DNA from: JAZKFP01 sp040386355
GTDB taxonomy: Bacteria; Pseudomonadota; Gammaproteobacteria; Pseudomonadales; UBA6940
NCBI GenBank assembly: GCA_040386355.1
Contig: JAZKFP010000029.1
Location: 1-50,393, forward strand
Length of the DNA: 50,393 nt
Direction of reading: 5' to 3'
Shown here piece by piece: positions 1 through 7,049 of the stretch. The notes under the pieces were generated by a model that was not told the origin of the DNA, searched no databases, and saw nothing but the letters and a program-made list of their open reading frames with translations. The position numbers and the translations under genes were made by a program. How positions within the stretch are numbered: position 1 is the first letter of the stretch; every line of letters begins with the position of its first letter.

Positions 1-2
1 AT

Positions 3-446
3 AGTATCCGTCACATAACGCGAGATGCAAACGATACAATATTTATCGCAATGCAGTACGAAGGCCCTGTAAAAGATTTTCCTCCACTTATCGCTGTACA
101 TAAACAAGGAAAAGAAAATCTTCAATTGTTAGCCGCTCCAAAAAATATCCAACAAAAAATGTTGAATTATTGTGGCAGCATTTGTACCGATGTTTCCCAG
201 AAATATTTTGCTGTGTCTTCACCTAAAGGTGGAATTATTACTTTTTGGAATGCAGAAAAACTTCAGTATGTTCGCAGTCTGGATGTATTTGATGGTTGCG
301 GAATTTCAGCTGGTAGTGAAGCTGGAAGTTTTTTAATTAGCAGCGGTGATGGCAGAATCTTTGAAATGAGTGTGGCTGACAGTCAGCAGGGACTTAAAAC
401 CGTGATGCAATTGCAAACTAGTTGGGATAATCATCTAGTTCGATAA
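3..446 (+). CDS. DUF1513 family protein, 3' part
   Basis: The reading frame is open from the left edge, so the gene starts outside the window; about 147 codons are visible. The segment IRHITRD...IAMQYEGP and the later AVSSPKGGIITFWNAE and SAGSEAGSFLISSGDG resemble the C-terminal beta-propeller part of DUF1513 proteins. These are exported proteins of unknown function, often found with iron-uptake (EfeO/imelysin-like) genes, but those neighbours are not visible here. The first ATG in view, at 51, lies inside the conserved domain and is not the start. A perfect inverted repeat follows the stop. The family call is by eye. Confidence 0.7.
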   Translation, partial: SIRHITRDANDTIFIAMQYEGPVKDFPPLIAVHKQGKENLQLLAAPKNIQQKMLNYCGSICTDVSQKYFAVSSPKGGIITFWNAEKLQYVRSLDVFDGCGISAGSEAGSFLISSGDGRIFEMSVADSQQGLKTVMQLQTSWDNHLVR

Positions 447-460
447 CATTAATCTTTTGC

Positions 461-505
461 TCATCCTTGTAATTTGAAACTCAAACTTTCAAATTACAAG
501 GATGA
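461..505 (+). terminator. Perfect 19-bp inverted repeat after the DUF1513 gene
   Basis: Arms 461-479 and 487-505 are perfect reverse complements with a 7-base loop, starting 15 bases after the stop codon. No strong T-run follows on the plus strand, so a terminator role is likely from position and stem length but not certain. Confidence 0.5.
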
Positions 506-527
506 TTGTAAAAAATAAGTGCAGTTC

Positions 528-709
528 TATATCAAACGCAGATAGGATTTCCTAGAACACTTTTCCAATATTCAATCAGGGATTGGCAGCGTTTAACACG
601 GGCGAATGATTATTCGCCCCTACACACACTGATCAATTTCCTAAAAATACATCAATCTCTAACGGATACCGTAGGGGCGAATAATTATTCGCCCGCATGT
701 ACTTTCCAA
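528..709. repeat. Dispersed palindromic repeat, copy A
   Basis: About 180 bases. It contains two hairpin-forming blocks, each reading gggcgaat..attcgccc, flanked inwardly by cctac and gtagg, so the two hairpins themselves form a larger inverted repeat. Its left end (tatatcaaacgcagatagg) matches the left end of copy B at 1885-2070 and, inverted, the right end of copy C at 6601-6781. No gene is seen in it. It looks like a non-autonomous MITE/BIME-type element. Confidence 0.8.
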
Positions 710-764
710 GATACCTTTCACTTGGTAAAACCAATGTGCGTTTGGCATAGACATGTTAATGTGG

Positions 765-1673
765 TTAATTTCGACATGTTTCCTGTGGACACGTATGTTT
801 TTTACTCGCTGTTTCAATTTGAAGGGTAGGGTGAATTATTCCGAACATTTCATGCAAATCATGTGCAGCCCGATGAATAAAATCATCACCAGGATGACCG
901 TTTGGCATAATCAAATGCGCGGTTAATGCAACTTCGGTTGTGCTTAATGCCCAAATATGCAGATCATGAATATCTGTAACACCGGGCCTTGTTATCAACC
1001 ACTCACGCACTTCATTGAAACTGATATTTTCTGGTACGCCATCAAATAATAAGTGTACGGATTCAGATAATAATTTCCAGCTACTCCATACAATAATAAT
1101 TGCAATGCCAAGACTCACTACAGGGTCTAACCATTCCCATTGAAAATACAAATAAACAATACCGCTTACAACTACGCCTGCAGAAATAGCCGCGTCCGCT
1201 GCCATATGTAAAAAAGCACCGCGTACATTTAAATCGTGTGATTGATCGCGAAAAAATAAAAATGCGGTGAGACCATTGATAAATAAACCTATACCTGCGA
1301 CGACAATAATAGTTAAACCATCGGTAGAGGTTGCACTATGCAAACGATGTAGCGCTTCCCAAGTCAACACACCCATTGCAATGAGTAATACAATCGAATT
1401 TATAAAAGCGGCTAATACGGAGGCGCGTTGCAAGCCATAGGTATGGCGATGATTCGGTTTTACGCGTCCGATTAATAATGCAATCCATGCGAGTATTAAT
1501 CCGGCAACGTCTGACAAGTTATGTCCTGCATCCGCCATCAACGCTAACGAATCAACCCGCCAACCATAGAATGCTTCGACAGCTACAAACGTAATGTTGA
1601 GAACGATACCGACAGCAAAAGCTTGGTTTAAGCTTGTCCCTACATGACTGCGATGATTATGGTATTCGCCCAC
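765..1673 (-). CDS. Cation diffusion facilitator (zinc/cadmium exporter, CzcD/ZitB type)
   Basis: 302 residues, the normal size for this family. It is an inner-membrane antiporter exporting Zn2+ (perhaps Cd2+ or Co2+) against protons. The two metal-site motifs are visible: DAGHNLSD in the second membrane segment and HMAADA in the fifth, the His/Asp arrangement of zinc-type CDFs. Six hydrophobic segments precede a C-terminal cytoplasmic domain (about 205-290) with DIHDLHIWALS. The start is GTG at 1673, preceded by AAAGGGA at a good distance. The N-terminus has a short His cluster (HNHRSH). It stands alone between repeat copies A and B. Confidence 0.9.
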   Translation of the reverse strand: MGEYHNHRSHVGTSLNQAFAVGIVLNITFVAVEAFYGWRVDSLALMADAGHNLSDVAGLILAWIALLIGRVKPNHRHTYGLQRASVLAAFINSIVLLIAMGVLTWEALHRLHSATSTDGLTIIVVAGIGLFINGLTAFLFFRDQSHDLNVRGAFLHMAADAAISAGVVVSGIVYLYFQWEWLDPVVSLGIAIIIVWSSWKLLSESVHLLFDGVPENISFNEVREWLITRPGVTDIHDLHIWALSTTEVALTAHLIMPNGHPGDDFIHRAAHDLHEMFGIIHPTLQIETASKKHTCPQETCRN

Positions 1674-1714
1674 TGGTACAAATCCCTTTGCAAAATGTCT
1701 TCAAAATTTTGGTT

Positions 1715-1888
1715 TATACCCGTAGCGAATTAAAATTAGGTGTTTATCATGATCTTTTTTTCCACTTGCTGTGTTGCTTTTCCTTGCGTAAAGCTTTGGC
1801 TACGCAGCGTCAAAGCGCCTTGCGATTGAAAAAAAATATTCATGCTAAACCGTTTCACTTAACCTAATTTTCAAACGCTACGGGTATA
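1715..1888. repeat. MITE-like element with 27-bp terminal inverted repeats
   Basis: Arms 1715-1741 and 1862-1888 are reverse complements at 24 of 27 positions (outer part tatacccgtagcg, inner part aattaggt). The 120-base interior has no credible gene. The element abuts and slightly overlaps the start of palindromic repeat copy B, so one may have inserted at the edge of the other. Confidence 0.6.
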
Positions 1889-2070
1889 TAGTGAACGCAG
1901 ATGAGATTTCCTAAAACACTTTTCAAATATTGAATCAGTAATAGGCAGCGTTCAACACGGGCGAAAAATGTTTCGCCCCTACATAAAATGATCACTTTCC
2001 TAAAAATACCCAAGTCCTTGAAGAATATGTAGGGGCGAATAATTATTCGCCCGCATGGTCTTTCCCACCA
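1885..2070. repeat. Dispersed palindromic repeat, copy B
   Basis: Same order of blocks as copy A: left end with gaacgcagatgagatttcc, first hairpin gggcgaaaaatgtttcgccc, spacer with actttcctaaaaatac, second hairpin gggcgaataattattcgccc, then gcatggtctttccca. Short open frames across it are translations of the repeat and not genes. Confidence 0.8.
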
Positions 2071-2201
2071 AACATCATTCATAAGATATTACAACATGGA
2101 AAACTCATGTGCATTTGGTATTGGAAAGGTAGTTTAACTCACTAAAAATTAATAACCAGAATTTAAGCGAATCTTAATCGTGAGTCATTAATTGACATTC
2201 A

Positions 2202-3485
2202 TTATCGAACAATTGGAATGTCTTTCCAATGAGTCGTATAGCGCGGCGAAAGATGCTTGCGCTTCATCTTCCAATCCTGTTTAAAACCCTGGCTTGCAAA
2301 TCGCAATTGTGCTTTACCTTTTTTATTAATTGCATCGATGGTTTGCATTAATAAGGTGCTGCGTTGTTGTTCAGCTTGTGTAGGTAATGGATTTACAGGA
2401 AACAAATCATATTGGCAAATAGCATGCGGATAAAAATCATTTAACATGATTCCTGCTTTTGCATAGCGATAACCGTCGCGCCAAAGACTTTCTAATAGTT
2501 TCCGTGCAGTTTGAAGAATAATGCGGGTATCTTGTGTAGGTAAATCAAGCTCAGCCGTTGCAGACTGACCATAGTACGAATTCTTTTCTGAAAAATAACT
2601 TGTACGTAAAAAAACCGTAATCGATTTTGTAAATTGTTTTTCGCTACGTAATTTTTTCATAGCGTAACTAGCGTATTCGCTAATTGCTTCGCTTAAATCC
2701 GTTAATTCAGTAATGCGTTCACCAAAAGATCGCGAACAAAGGATTTGTTTTTTTGTAGTTGGATGTTCTTCTAATGCAAAACATACTTCACCATTTAATT
2801 CACGTAATGTTCGTTCGATCACAACAGAGAATTGTTTACGAATGGTAGGTGGGTGAGACTGTGCTAAATCAAGTGCAGTATGAATACTTAATGCTTGCAT
2901 ACGTTTTGAAAGTCGTCGTCCAATTCCCCACACCTGAGCAACGGGTGTAGTTCGTAAAATAGTAAGTCTTTCGATTGGATCACTTAAATCTAAAACACCA
3001 GCGCTGGTAATTTGTTTTTTTGCTGCATGATTTGCTAATTTAGCAAGCGTTTTAGTTGGACCAATACCTATGCAAACTGGCAAACCAATCCATTCTTGAA
3101 TTTTGCTTTTAATATTTTTTCCTATATCCGTTGGATTCAATATTCCCGATATATCTAGAAATGCTTCATCTATCGAATAGACTTCAACACGCGGTGCTAA
3201 TTCTTCTAAAGTTTGCATCACTCGTGCAGACATATCCGCATAAAAAGCAAAATTAGAGGAAAATACATTAATTCGATGTTTTTCAATACACTCTCGTATT
3301 TTAAAATACGGTGCACCCATGGGAATACCTAATGCTTTGGCTTCACGCGAACGCGCAATAACACACCCATCATTATTTGATAAAACGACCACAGGCTGAT
3401 GTTTTAAATCAGGACGAAATAATTTTTCACAACTGGCGTAAAAATTATTGCAATCGACTAAAGCAAATTTTTTTTCAGAACTCAT
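2202..3485 (-). CDS. umuC: DNA polymerase V catalytic subunit UmuC (Y-family translesion polymerase)
   Basis: 427 residues, close to E. coli UmuC (422). With UmuD' it forms Pol V, an error-prone polymerase that copies damaged DNA in the SOS response. Visible motifs: N-terminal ALVDCNNFYASCEKLF with the first catalytic Asp (residue 11), SNNDGCVIARS, EVYSIDEAFLDISG with the catalytic Asp-Glu pair, IGPTKTLAKLAN, and the C-terminal little-finger and UmuC-specific regions. The start is ATG at 3485, because this ATG overlaps the umuD stop (ATGA), typical of coupled umuDC. A start further upstream at 3518 would lie inside umuD. Confidence 0.95.
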   Translation of the reverse strand: MSSEKKFALVDCNNFYASCEKLFRPDLKHQPVVVLSNNDGCVIARSREAKALGIPMGAPYFKIRECIEKHRINVFSSNFAFYADMSARVMQTLEELAPRVEVYSIDEAFLDISGILNPTDIGKNIKSKIQEWIGLPVCIGIGPTKTLAKLANHAAKKQITSAGVLDLSDPIERLTILRTTPVAQVWGIGRRLSKRMQALSIHTALDLAQSHPPTIRKQFSVVIERTLRELNGEVCFALEEHPTTKKQILCSRSFGERITELTDLSEAISEYASYAMKKLRSEKQFTKSITVFLRTSYFSEKNSYYGQSATAELDLPTQDTRIILQTARKLLESLWRDGYRYAKAGIMLNDFYPHAICQYDLFPVNPLPTQAEQQRSTLLMQTIDAINKKGKAQLRFASQGFKQDWKMKRKHLSPRYTTHWKDIPIVR

Positions 3486-3946
3486 GACGACGCACTTTTT
3501 TTCGTACGCGGTGCGCATACCGCGTGAATCGTATAACGCACGACGCCAAAAATTTCTAACTCCATATCCTTAATAATTTCAATCGCCGGATAATCTTTAT
3601 TGCACGCGACTAATTTAGGTGTTGGCTTAGTCAATAGTTGTTTAACCGTAAATTCACCTTGTACGCTCGCAATCACAACATCGCCATGCATCGCTTGCAA
3701 AGTGCGATCTACTACCAAAATATCACCCGGTAAAATATGCGCATCAATCATCGAGTTGCCTTGAACTCGCACGAAAAAAGTTGCATTTGGATGATGAATA
3801 CATAATTCATTTAAATCGAGAGACTGCTCAACATAACTTTGCGCAGGCGATGGAAAACCTGCGGATACACTTTCAATAAATAGCGGAATGGACAAATGAG
3901 AAAGGATAAAGCTTTCGCTAACCTCTCCGAGAAAGATGACAGACAT
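3482..3946 (-). CDS. umuD: SOS mutagenesis protein UmuD (S24 self-cleaving protease)
   Basis: 154 residues from ATG 3946; a TTG at 3958 in frame would add four. RecA-stimulated self-cleavage turns UmuD into UmuD', the Pol V accessory subunit. The cleavage region AGFPSPAQSYVEQSLDLNEL is conserved, but the cut would be Ala29-Gly30 where E. coli has Cys24-Gly25. The nucleophile is Ser65 (QGNSMIDA) and the general base Lys102 (EFTVKQL). A LexA box lies 22 bases upstream of the start. It is transcribed with umuC through a 4-base overlap. Confidence 0.93.
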   Translation of the reverse strand: MSVIFLGEVSESFILSHLSIPLFIESVSAGFPSPAQSYVEQSLDLNELCIHHPNATFFVRVQGNSMIDAHILPGDILVVDRTLQAMHGDVVIASVQGEFTVKQLLTKPTPKLVACNKDYPAIEIIKDMELEIFGVVRYTIHAVCAPRTKKSASS

Positions 3947-3967
3947 AGTGAAACTCAACTGCTCGTT

Positions 3968-3987
3968 TACTGTGGATATGTACAGTA
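3968..3987 (-). promoter_or_regulatory. LexA (SOS) box upstream of umuDC
   Basis: On the minus strand the site reads TACTGTACATATCCACAGTA, matching the enterobacterial SOS consensus with CTG and CAG ten bases apart and the flanking TA on both sides. It is 22 bases upstream of the chosen umuD ATG, where it can block the promoter. It implies a LexA with E. coli-like specificity elsewhere in the genome. Confidence 0.88.
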
Positions 3988-4085
3988 TCTTAGAGAGTAG
4001 AGTTTTTTCAAGTTAAAGTGTGGCTAAAAATGAGAGGCTGGTAGTTCGATAAGAATAAAATAAAACTTAAGCTTTTGATTTATAA

Positions 4086-4106
4086 AGAATAAGTCGATCT
4101 TATTCT
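4086..4106. promoter_or_regulatory. Probable autoregulatory operator of vapB
   Basis: A perfect 8-bp inverted repeat, agaataag-tcgat-cttattct, 29 bases before the vapB start. Dyad sites at this position are the usual binding sites of AbrB-fold antitoxins. Inferred from position and symmetry only. Confidence 0.5.
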
Positions 4107-4134
4107 GATTCGTATTTAAAAAAAGGAGAACTTC

Positions 4135-4398
4135 ATGAGTAAAACTGCCAAACTTTTTATGTACGATGGCAGTCAGGCAGTGTTATTGCCGGCGGCTTAT
4201 CGATTTGAAGGTAAAGAAGTTTTTATCCGACAAGACCCTGAAACTGGCGACATAATTTTGTCTCGTAGACCACTTACGTGGGATAGTTTTTTTGAAGCCC
4301 TACAAAAAGTTGATATTCCCTCGGATTTTTTAAATAAAAATGAACGACAACAGTTACCACAAAATCGCGATCCTTTTGAAGAAGGAACAGGAGCATGA
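4135..4398 (+). CDS. vapB: VapB-type antitoxin (SpoVT/AbrB fold), without its toxin
   Basis: 87 residues. The N-terminal part KLFMYDGSQAVLLPAAYRF and EVFIRQDPETGDIILSRRP is the swapped-hairpin DNA-binding domain of VapB antitoxins. The tail WDSFFEALQKVDIPSDFL and RDPFEEG is the toxin-binding part. A strong ribosome site (AAGGAG) precedes ATG 4135. In complete loci vapC overlaps or directly follows the antitoxin stop. Here the overlapping ATG (4395) opens only a ten-codon frame, and a palindrome occupies the place, so this is an orphan antitoxin. A dyad upstream suggests it is still autoregulated. Confidence 0.85.
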   Translation: MSKTAKLFMYDGSQAVLLPAAYRFEGKEVFIRQDPETGDIILSRRPLTWDSFFEALQKVDIPSDFLNKNERQQLPQNRDPFEEGTGA

Positions 4399-4425
4399 GT
4401 TATAAAAATCGGTTTTATAACTCAT
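4395..4425. repeat. Perfect 13-bp palindrome replacing the vapC start, with a third direct copy downstream
   Basis: atgagttataaaa (4395-4407) and ttttataactcat (4413-4425) are perfect inverted repeats with a 5-base loop. The same 13-mer recurs directly at 4440-4452. The palindrome contains the vapB stop codon. It could be a scar of rearrangement that removed vapC, or a weak terminator. Confidence 0.6.
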
Positions 4426-4527
4426 GAAACCGCCTAAAAATGAGTTATAAAATTTCTAATCCTTTGTTTATTATTAAAAGCAGTGCGTAGCTACTCTATA
4501 TTGCTTCTTCAAGTGAGGCGTTTATAC

Positions 4528-4541
4528 TATGTTTAAACATA
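4528..4541. promoter_or_regulatory. Palindromic operator-like site of mazEF
   Basis: tatgtttaaacata is a perfect 14-bp palindrome ending 16 bases before the mazE ATG. MazE-type antitoxins bind such dyads at their own promoter. Inferred. Confidence 0.45.
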
Positions 4542-4557
4542 TTTGCAAGAGGTCGAT

Positions 4558-4809
4558 ATGGTTCAGGTAATAATCAACGTAAAGCAGTGGGGCAATAATC
4601 TAGGCGTAAGACTTCCTGCAGCAATTGCCAATACTTTGCATTTGTATGCTAATCAACAAGTTTGTATGACTGTTGAAGATAAACGCGTAATTATCACGCC
4701 TATTATTCAAGAAGAATCAACTCTTGCTGCAAAACTTGCACAATTTGATCGTGTAAAACATAGCGGAGAAGTAATGATAACGCAGCCAGTTGGGAGGGAG
4801 ATTTGTTAA
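4558..4809 (+). CDS. mazE: MazE-type antitoxin
   Basis: 83 residues. INVKQWGNNLGVRLPAAIANTLHL followed by VCMTVEDKRVIITPI is the AbrB-like DNA-binding domain of MazE/PemI/ChpS antitoxins; the C-terminal part is the flexible toxin-neutralising tail. ATG 4558 is chosen because AAGAGG sits just upstream and the domain starts at residue 3; an in-frame TTG at 4543 has no such support. It overlaps the toxin by 7 bases, so the two are translationally coupled. Confidence 0.88.
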   Translation: MVQVIINVKQWGNNLGVRLPAAIANTLHLYANQQVCMTVEDKRVIITPIIQEESTLAAKLAQFDRVKHSGEVMITQPVGREIC

Positions 4810-5189
4810 AAACTGCTTCTAAAGCTAAGAAAAAATCTCAGTGGGTGCCAGATCGAAAAGATATTATTTGGATTAACTGTAGCCCCCAAGTTGGGCAAGA
4901 AATGCAAAACATACATCCATTTTTAGTCCTGTCTCCCAAAGCTTTTAATGATGTGACTTCAATAGTCATTGGGCTTCCAATGACTACCGCTGAATATAAT
5001 TCGGATAATCCTTTCGCTGTTCAAGTTGGTTTAATAAAGTCTAGTAAATCAAAAAAAAGCTATGTTCTCTGCCATCAACCAAAATCTTTTGATTGGCTAA
5101 CACGAGGTGCTAAACCCCATCCACTAAAAACACTTTCAGATGATCTGTTTGAAAAAGTTAGTAAGTGCTTACATCAAATTATCTTTTAA
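4803..5189 (+). CDS. mazF: MazF/PemK-type mRNA interferase toxin
   Basis: 128 residues starting at TTG 4803, with a strong GGGAGGGA ribosome site inside the end of mazE. The family endonucleolytically cleaves mRNA. Visible family features: RKDIIWINCSPQVGQEMQNIHPFLVLS (first strands, with the P-x-x-G-x-E loop), SIVIGLPMTT, and YVLCHQPKSFDW. This last block is typical of the ChpB/MazF branch. The N-terminus is lysine rich and a little longer than in E. coli MazF (111). It looks complete and is paired with mazE. Confidence 0.88.
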   Translation: MLKTASKAKKKSQWVPDRKDIIWINCSPQVGQEMQNIHPFLVLSPKAFNDVTSIVIGLPMTTAEYNSDNPFAVQVGLIKSSKSKKSYVLCHQPKSFDWLTRGAKPHPLKTLSDDLFEKVSKCLHQIIF

Positions 5190-5208
5190 GACCACCTAAC
5201 TTGAAGAA

Positions 5209-5240
5209 TCTCACATAATCTCACATAATCTCACATAAGT
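5209..5240. promoter_or_regulatory. Three tandem 10-bp motifs upstream of the first Fic gene
   Basis: ATCTCACATA occurs three times in a row, in exact 10-base steps, ending about 18 bases before the Fic start. Exact helical spacing suggests a binding site for a multimeric regulator. The other three Fic loci also have private repeated motifs upstream. Confidence 0.6.
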
Positions 5241-5255
5241 AATGTGGGGTTAAAA

Positions 5256-6332
5256 ATGGATTGGCTAAATTTTCGATTAAGCACACGTTTGAATATGCCA
5301 GCGGTTTTGGTAGAAAACCTGTATTCAAAAATTGCTGAAATAGATGCTGTAAAAAATACGTTTCAACTATCTCATAAGCTGTTGCCGCAAACTATTAATC
5401 GTCTTACTCAATCAGTGATTGTCACTTCAACAGGATCTTCCAATCGAATTGAAGGCAATGCATTAACCGATGATGAAGTAGAAGCGCTTTATAAATCGAT
5501 GAAAATCAGATCATTAAAATCCCGCGACGAACAAGAAGTAGTCGGATATCTTGAAACACTGACATTAGTATTCGATTCATACAAAGATATGGGTCTTTCT
5601 GAATCAATTATTTTGCAATTGCACAGTAATATGTTGACACATAGCGAAAAAGATCAACGTCATAAAGGTTTATATAAATTTGGATCTAATCGTGTAGAAG
5701 CAAAAGATCAAAGTGGAAATATTGTTGCAGTTATTTTCGATCCAACACGACCGCATCTAACGCCTAAAGCAATGCAAGAATTAGTAGGATGGTACGACTG
5801 GGCAAAACAAGAAAAATTTAAACATCCATTGTTGATCATTGCTAATTTTATTTTTGAATATTTAGCAATTCATCCATTTCAAGATGGTAATGGCCGTACC
5901 AGCCGTTTAATCACTAATTTATTGCTTTTACATCATGGTTATCAATTCGCATCGCTAGTTTCTCATGAAAAGCTTATCGAACAACGTAAAGCAGAATATT
6001 ATTTGGCATTAAATAAAACGCAAAAAACTTGGAAAACAGATCAAGAAGATATGTCATCTTGGCTGATATTTATTTTTGAAATATTTCACAAGCAAGCGCA
6101 AGAAGCACAAAAAATTCTTGAAAGCGATCAATTTGAATATTTGTTATCTGAAAAGCAATCCATCTTTTGGCAATGGGCAAAACAACAAAATGAATTTTCA
6201 CGCCAATCTGCAATACAGGCTTTGAATTTCCCCGCTCGAACGATTGAAGAAATCACAAAAAAATTTCTTACTATGAAAAAAATTGAACGATTGGGGCAGG
6301 GAAGGGCGGTGCGGTATCGTGTGATAAATTAA
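5256..6332 (+). CDS. Fic family protein (AMP-transferase type) with C-terminal winged helix
   Basis: 358 residues from ATG 5256, chosen because GTGGGG lies just upstream. Fic enzymes transfer AMP (or another nucleotide part) to Ser/Thr/Tyr of target proteins. The active-site motif HPFQDGNGRTSR starts at His206. An N-terminal inhibitory helix is present (S62-N-R-I-E66-G67, matching [S/T]xxxE[G/N]), so this is a class II, self-inhibited Fic. The C-terminal 60 residues (SRQSAIQALNFPARTIEEITKK...) look like a winged helix. It stands alone directly after mazEF. The target is unknown; bacterial housekeeping or TA-like roles are as likely as secretion. Confidence 0.92.
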   Translation: MDWLNFRLSTRLNMPAVLVENLYSKIAEIDAVKNTFQLSHKLLPQTINRLTQSVIVTSTGSSNRIEGNALTDDEVEALYKSMKIRSLKSRDEQEVVGYLETLTLVFDSYKDMGLSESIILQLHSNMLTHSEKDQRHKGLYKFGSNRVEAKDQSGNIVAVIFDPTRPHLTPKAMQELVGWYDWAKQEKFKHPLLIIANFIFEYLAIHPFQDGNGRTSRLITNLLLLHHGYQFASLVSHEKLIEQRKAEYYLALNKTQKTWKTDQEDMSSWLIFIFEIFHKQAQEAQKILESDQFEYLLSEKQSIFWQWAKQQNEFSRQSAIQALNFPARTIEEITKKFLTMKKIERLGQGRAVRYRVIN

Positions 6333-6402
6333 ATTTTTAAATTCACAAAATAATAACTATGATATTTAAGGAATTGTAAAATTAATTACCAAAGATTCAG
6401 AT

Positions 6403-6590
6403 TAAAAACTTATTTCCATTTTTAATTCATTTTCAGCTACTTTTCTAACTGAAATAATATGAATCATATCATTATCATCTCGAAAGCAATTATGCAACGC
6501 TAGTAGTTTCAGAATATTGCTCACTACAAATTTTCTTTAGACCAATATACCAAAGGCATATCAGCTTTCCATGGTGGAATTTTCTATGAG
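6403..6590 (-). pseudogene. Fragments of a small toxin gene (BrnT-like C-terminus)
   Basis: A 40-codon open frame ends at 6403 and contains RDDNDMIHIISVRKVAENE, which resembles the C-terminal strand-helix of BrnT-type ribonuclease toxins (typically R-x-x-x-VIRIISARKA). Just upstream, in another frame, a short piece (PPWKADMPLVYWSKENL) ends in stops. Together with the truncated antitoxin-like gene at 6762-6977 on the same strand, it suggests a decayed TA pair separated by repeat copy C. The family call is tentative. Confidence 0.35.
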
Positions 6591-6600
6591 TGATGTTTTG

Positions 6601-6781
6601 TGGGAAAGCACATGCGGGCGAAAGATGTTTCGCCCCTACAACAATCATCACTTTCCTAAAAATATCTCAATCTTTAACGGATACCGTAGGGGCGAATAAC
6701 TATTCGCCCGCATGTACTTTCCCACCAATCACCTGTCATAAAAAATTTCACTCGGGAAATCTCATCTGCGTTCGCTATATA
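6601..6781. repeat. Dispersed palindromic repeat, copy C (inverted orientation)
   Basis: Contains both gggcgaa...ttcgccc hairpins and the shared internal block actttcctaaaaatatct. It ends in ctcatctgcgttcgctatata, the reverse complement of the start of copy B. The element is therefore inverted relative to A and B. It provides the last codons and the stop of the truncated antitoxin-like frame at 6762-6977. Confidence 0.8.
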
Positions 6782-6977
6782 CAAAAGAAGCCAATAATTC
6801 CTTGTCACTGCATGCAACTACATTTTCTCTTTTGACTAAATATTTAAACTTATCTTTTTTATCATTTAGTTTGATTTTCAATCGATACCCATATCTTTTA
6901 ATTTCAACAGACTTTGCAGTTTTGATGATTTGGTTGAAAACTTGAGAAAATTTACGCCTCAAATTAGTTAATTTCAT
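6762..6977 (-). pseudogene. Phd/YefM-like antitoxin, 3' end replaced by a repeat
   Basis: 71 codons. The first half, MKLTNLRRKFSQVFNQIIKT then KSVEIKRYGYRLKIKL, follows the pattern of Phd/YefM antitoxins (helix, then a V-x-I-x-R-x-G strand). The tail KKDKFKYLVKRENVV is also plausible for that family, but the last residues (VYSERR) are encoded by the end of repeat copy C. The gene therefore seems truncated by insertion of the repeat. The downstream toxin-like fragment at 6403-6530 would be its former partner. Confidence 0.4.
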
Positions 6978-7049
6978 TGCTTTAATACCTGAAGAGCCTA
7001 AGAAAAACCATGTGCATTAAAAAAATATTATGTATATAGTTTGTTAAAG

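Noticed and set aside
1634..2082. Short open frames on both strands (for example 1864-2082 minus)
   Set aside because: They translate the MITE-like element and repeat copy B; similar peptides arise from each repeat copy and have no ribosome sites.
5209..5240. Short direct repeats as a possible CRISPR array
   Set aside because: Units are 10 bases without spacers and no cas genes are nearby; they fit an operator better.
6590..6835. 81-codon plus-strand frame
   Set aside because: It lies almost entirely inside repeat copy C and reads through its hairpins.
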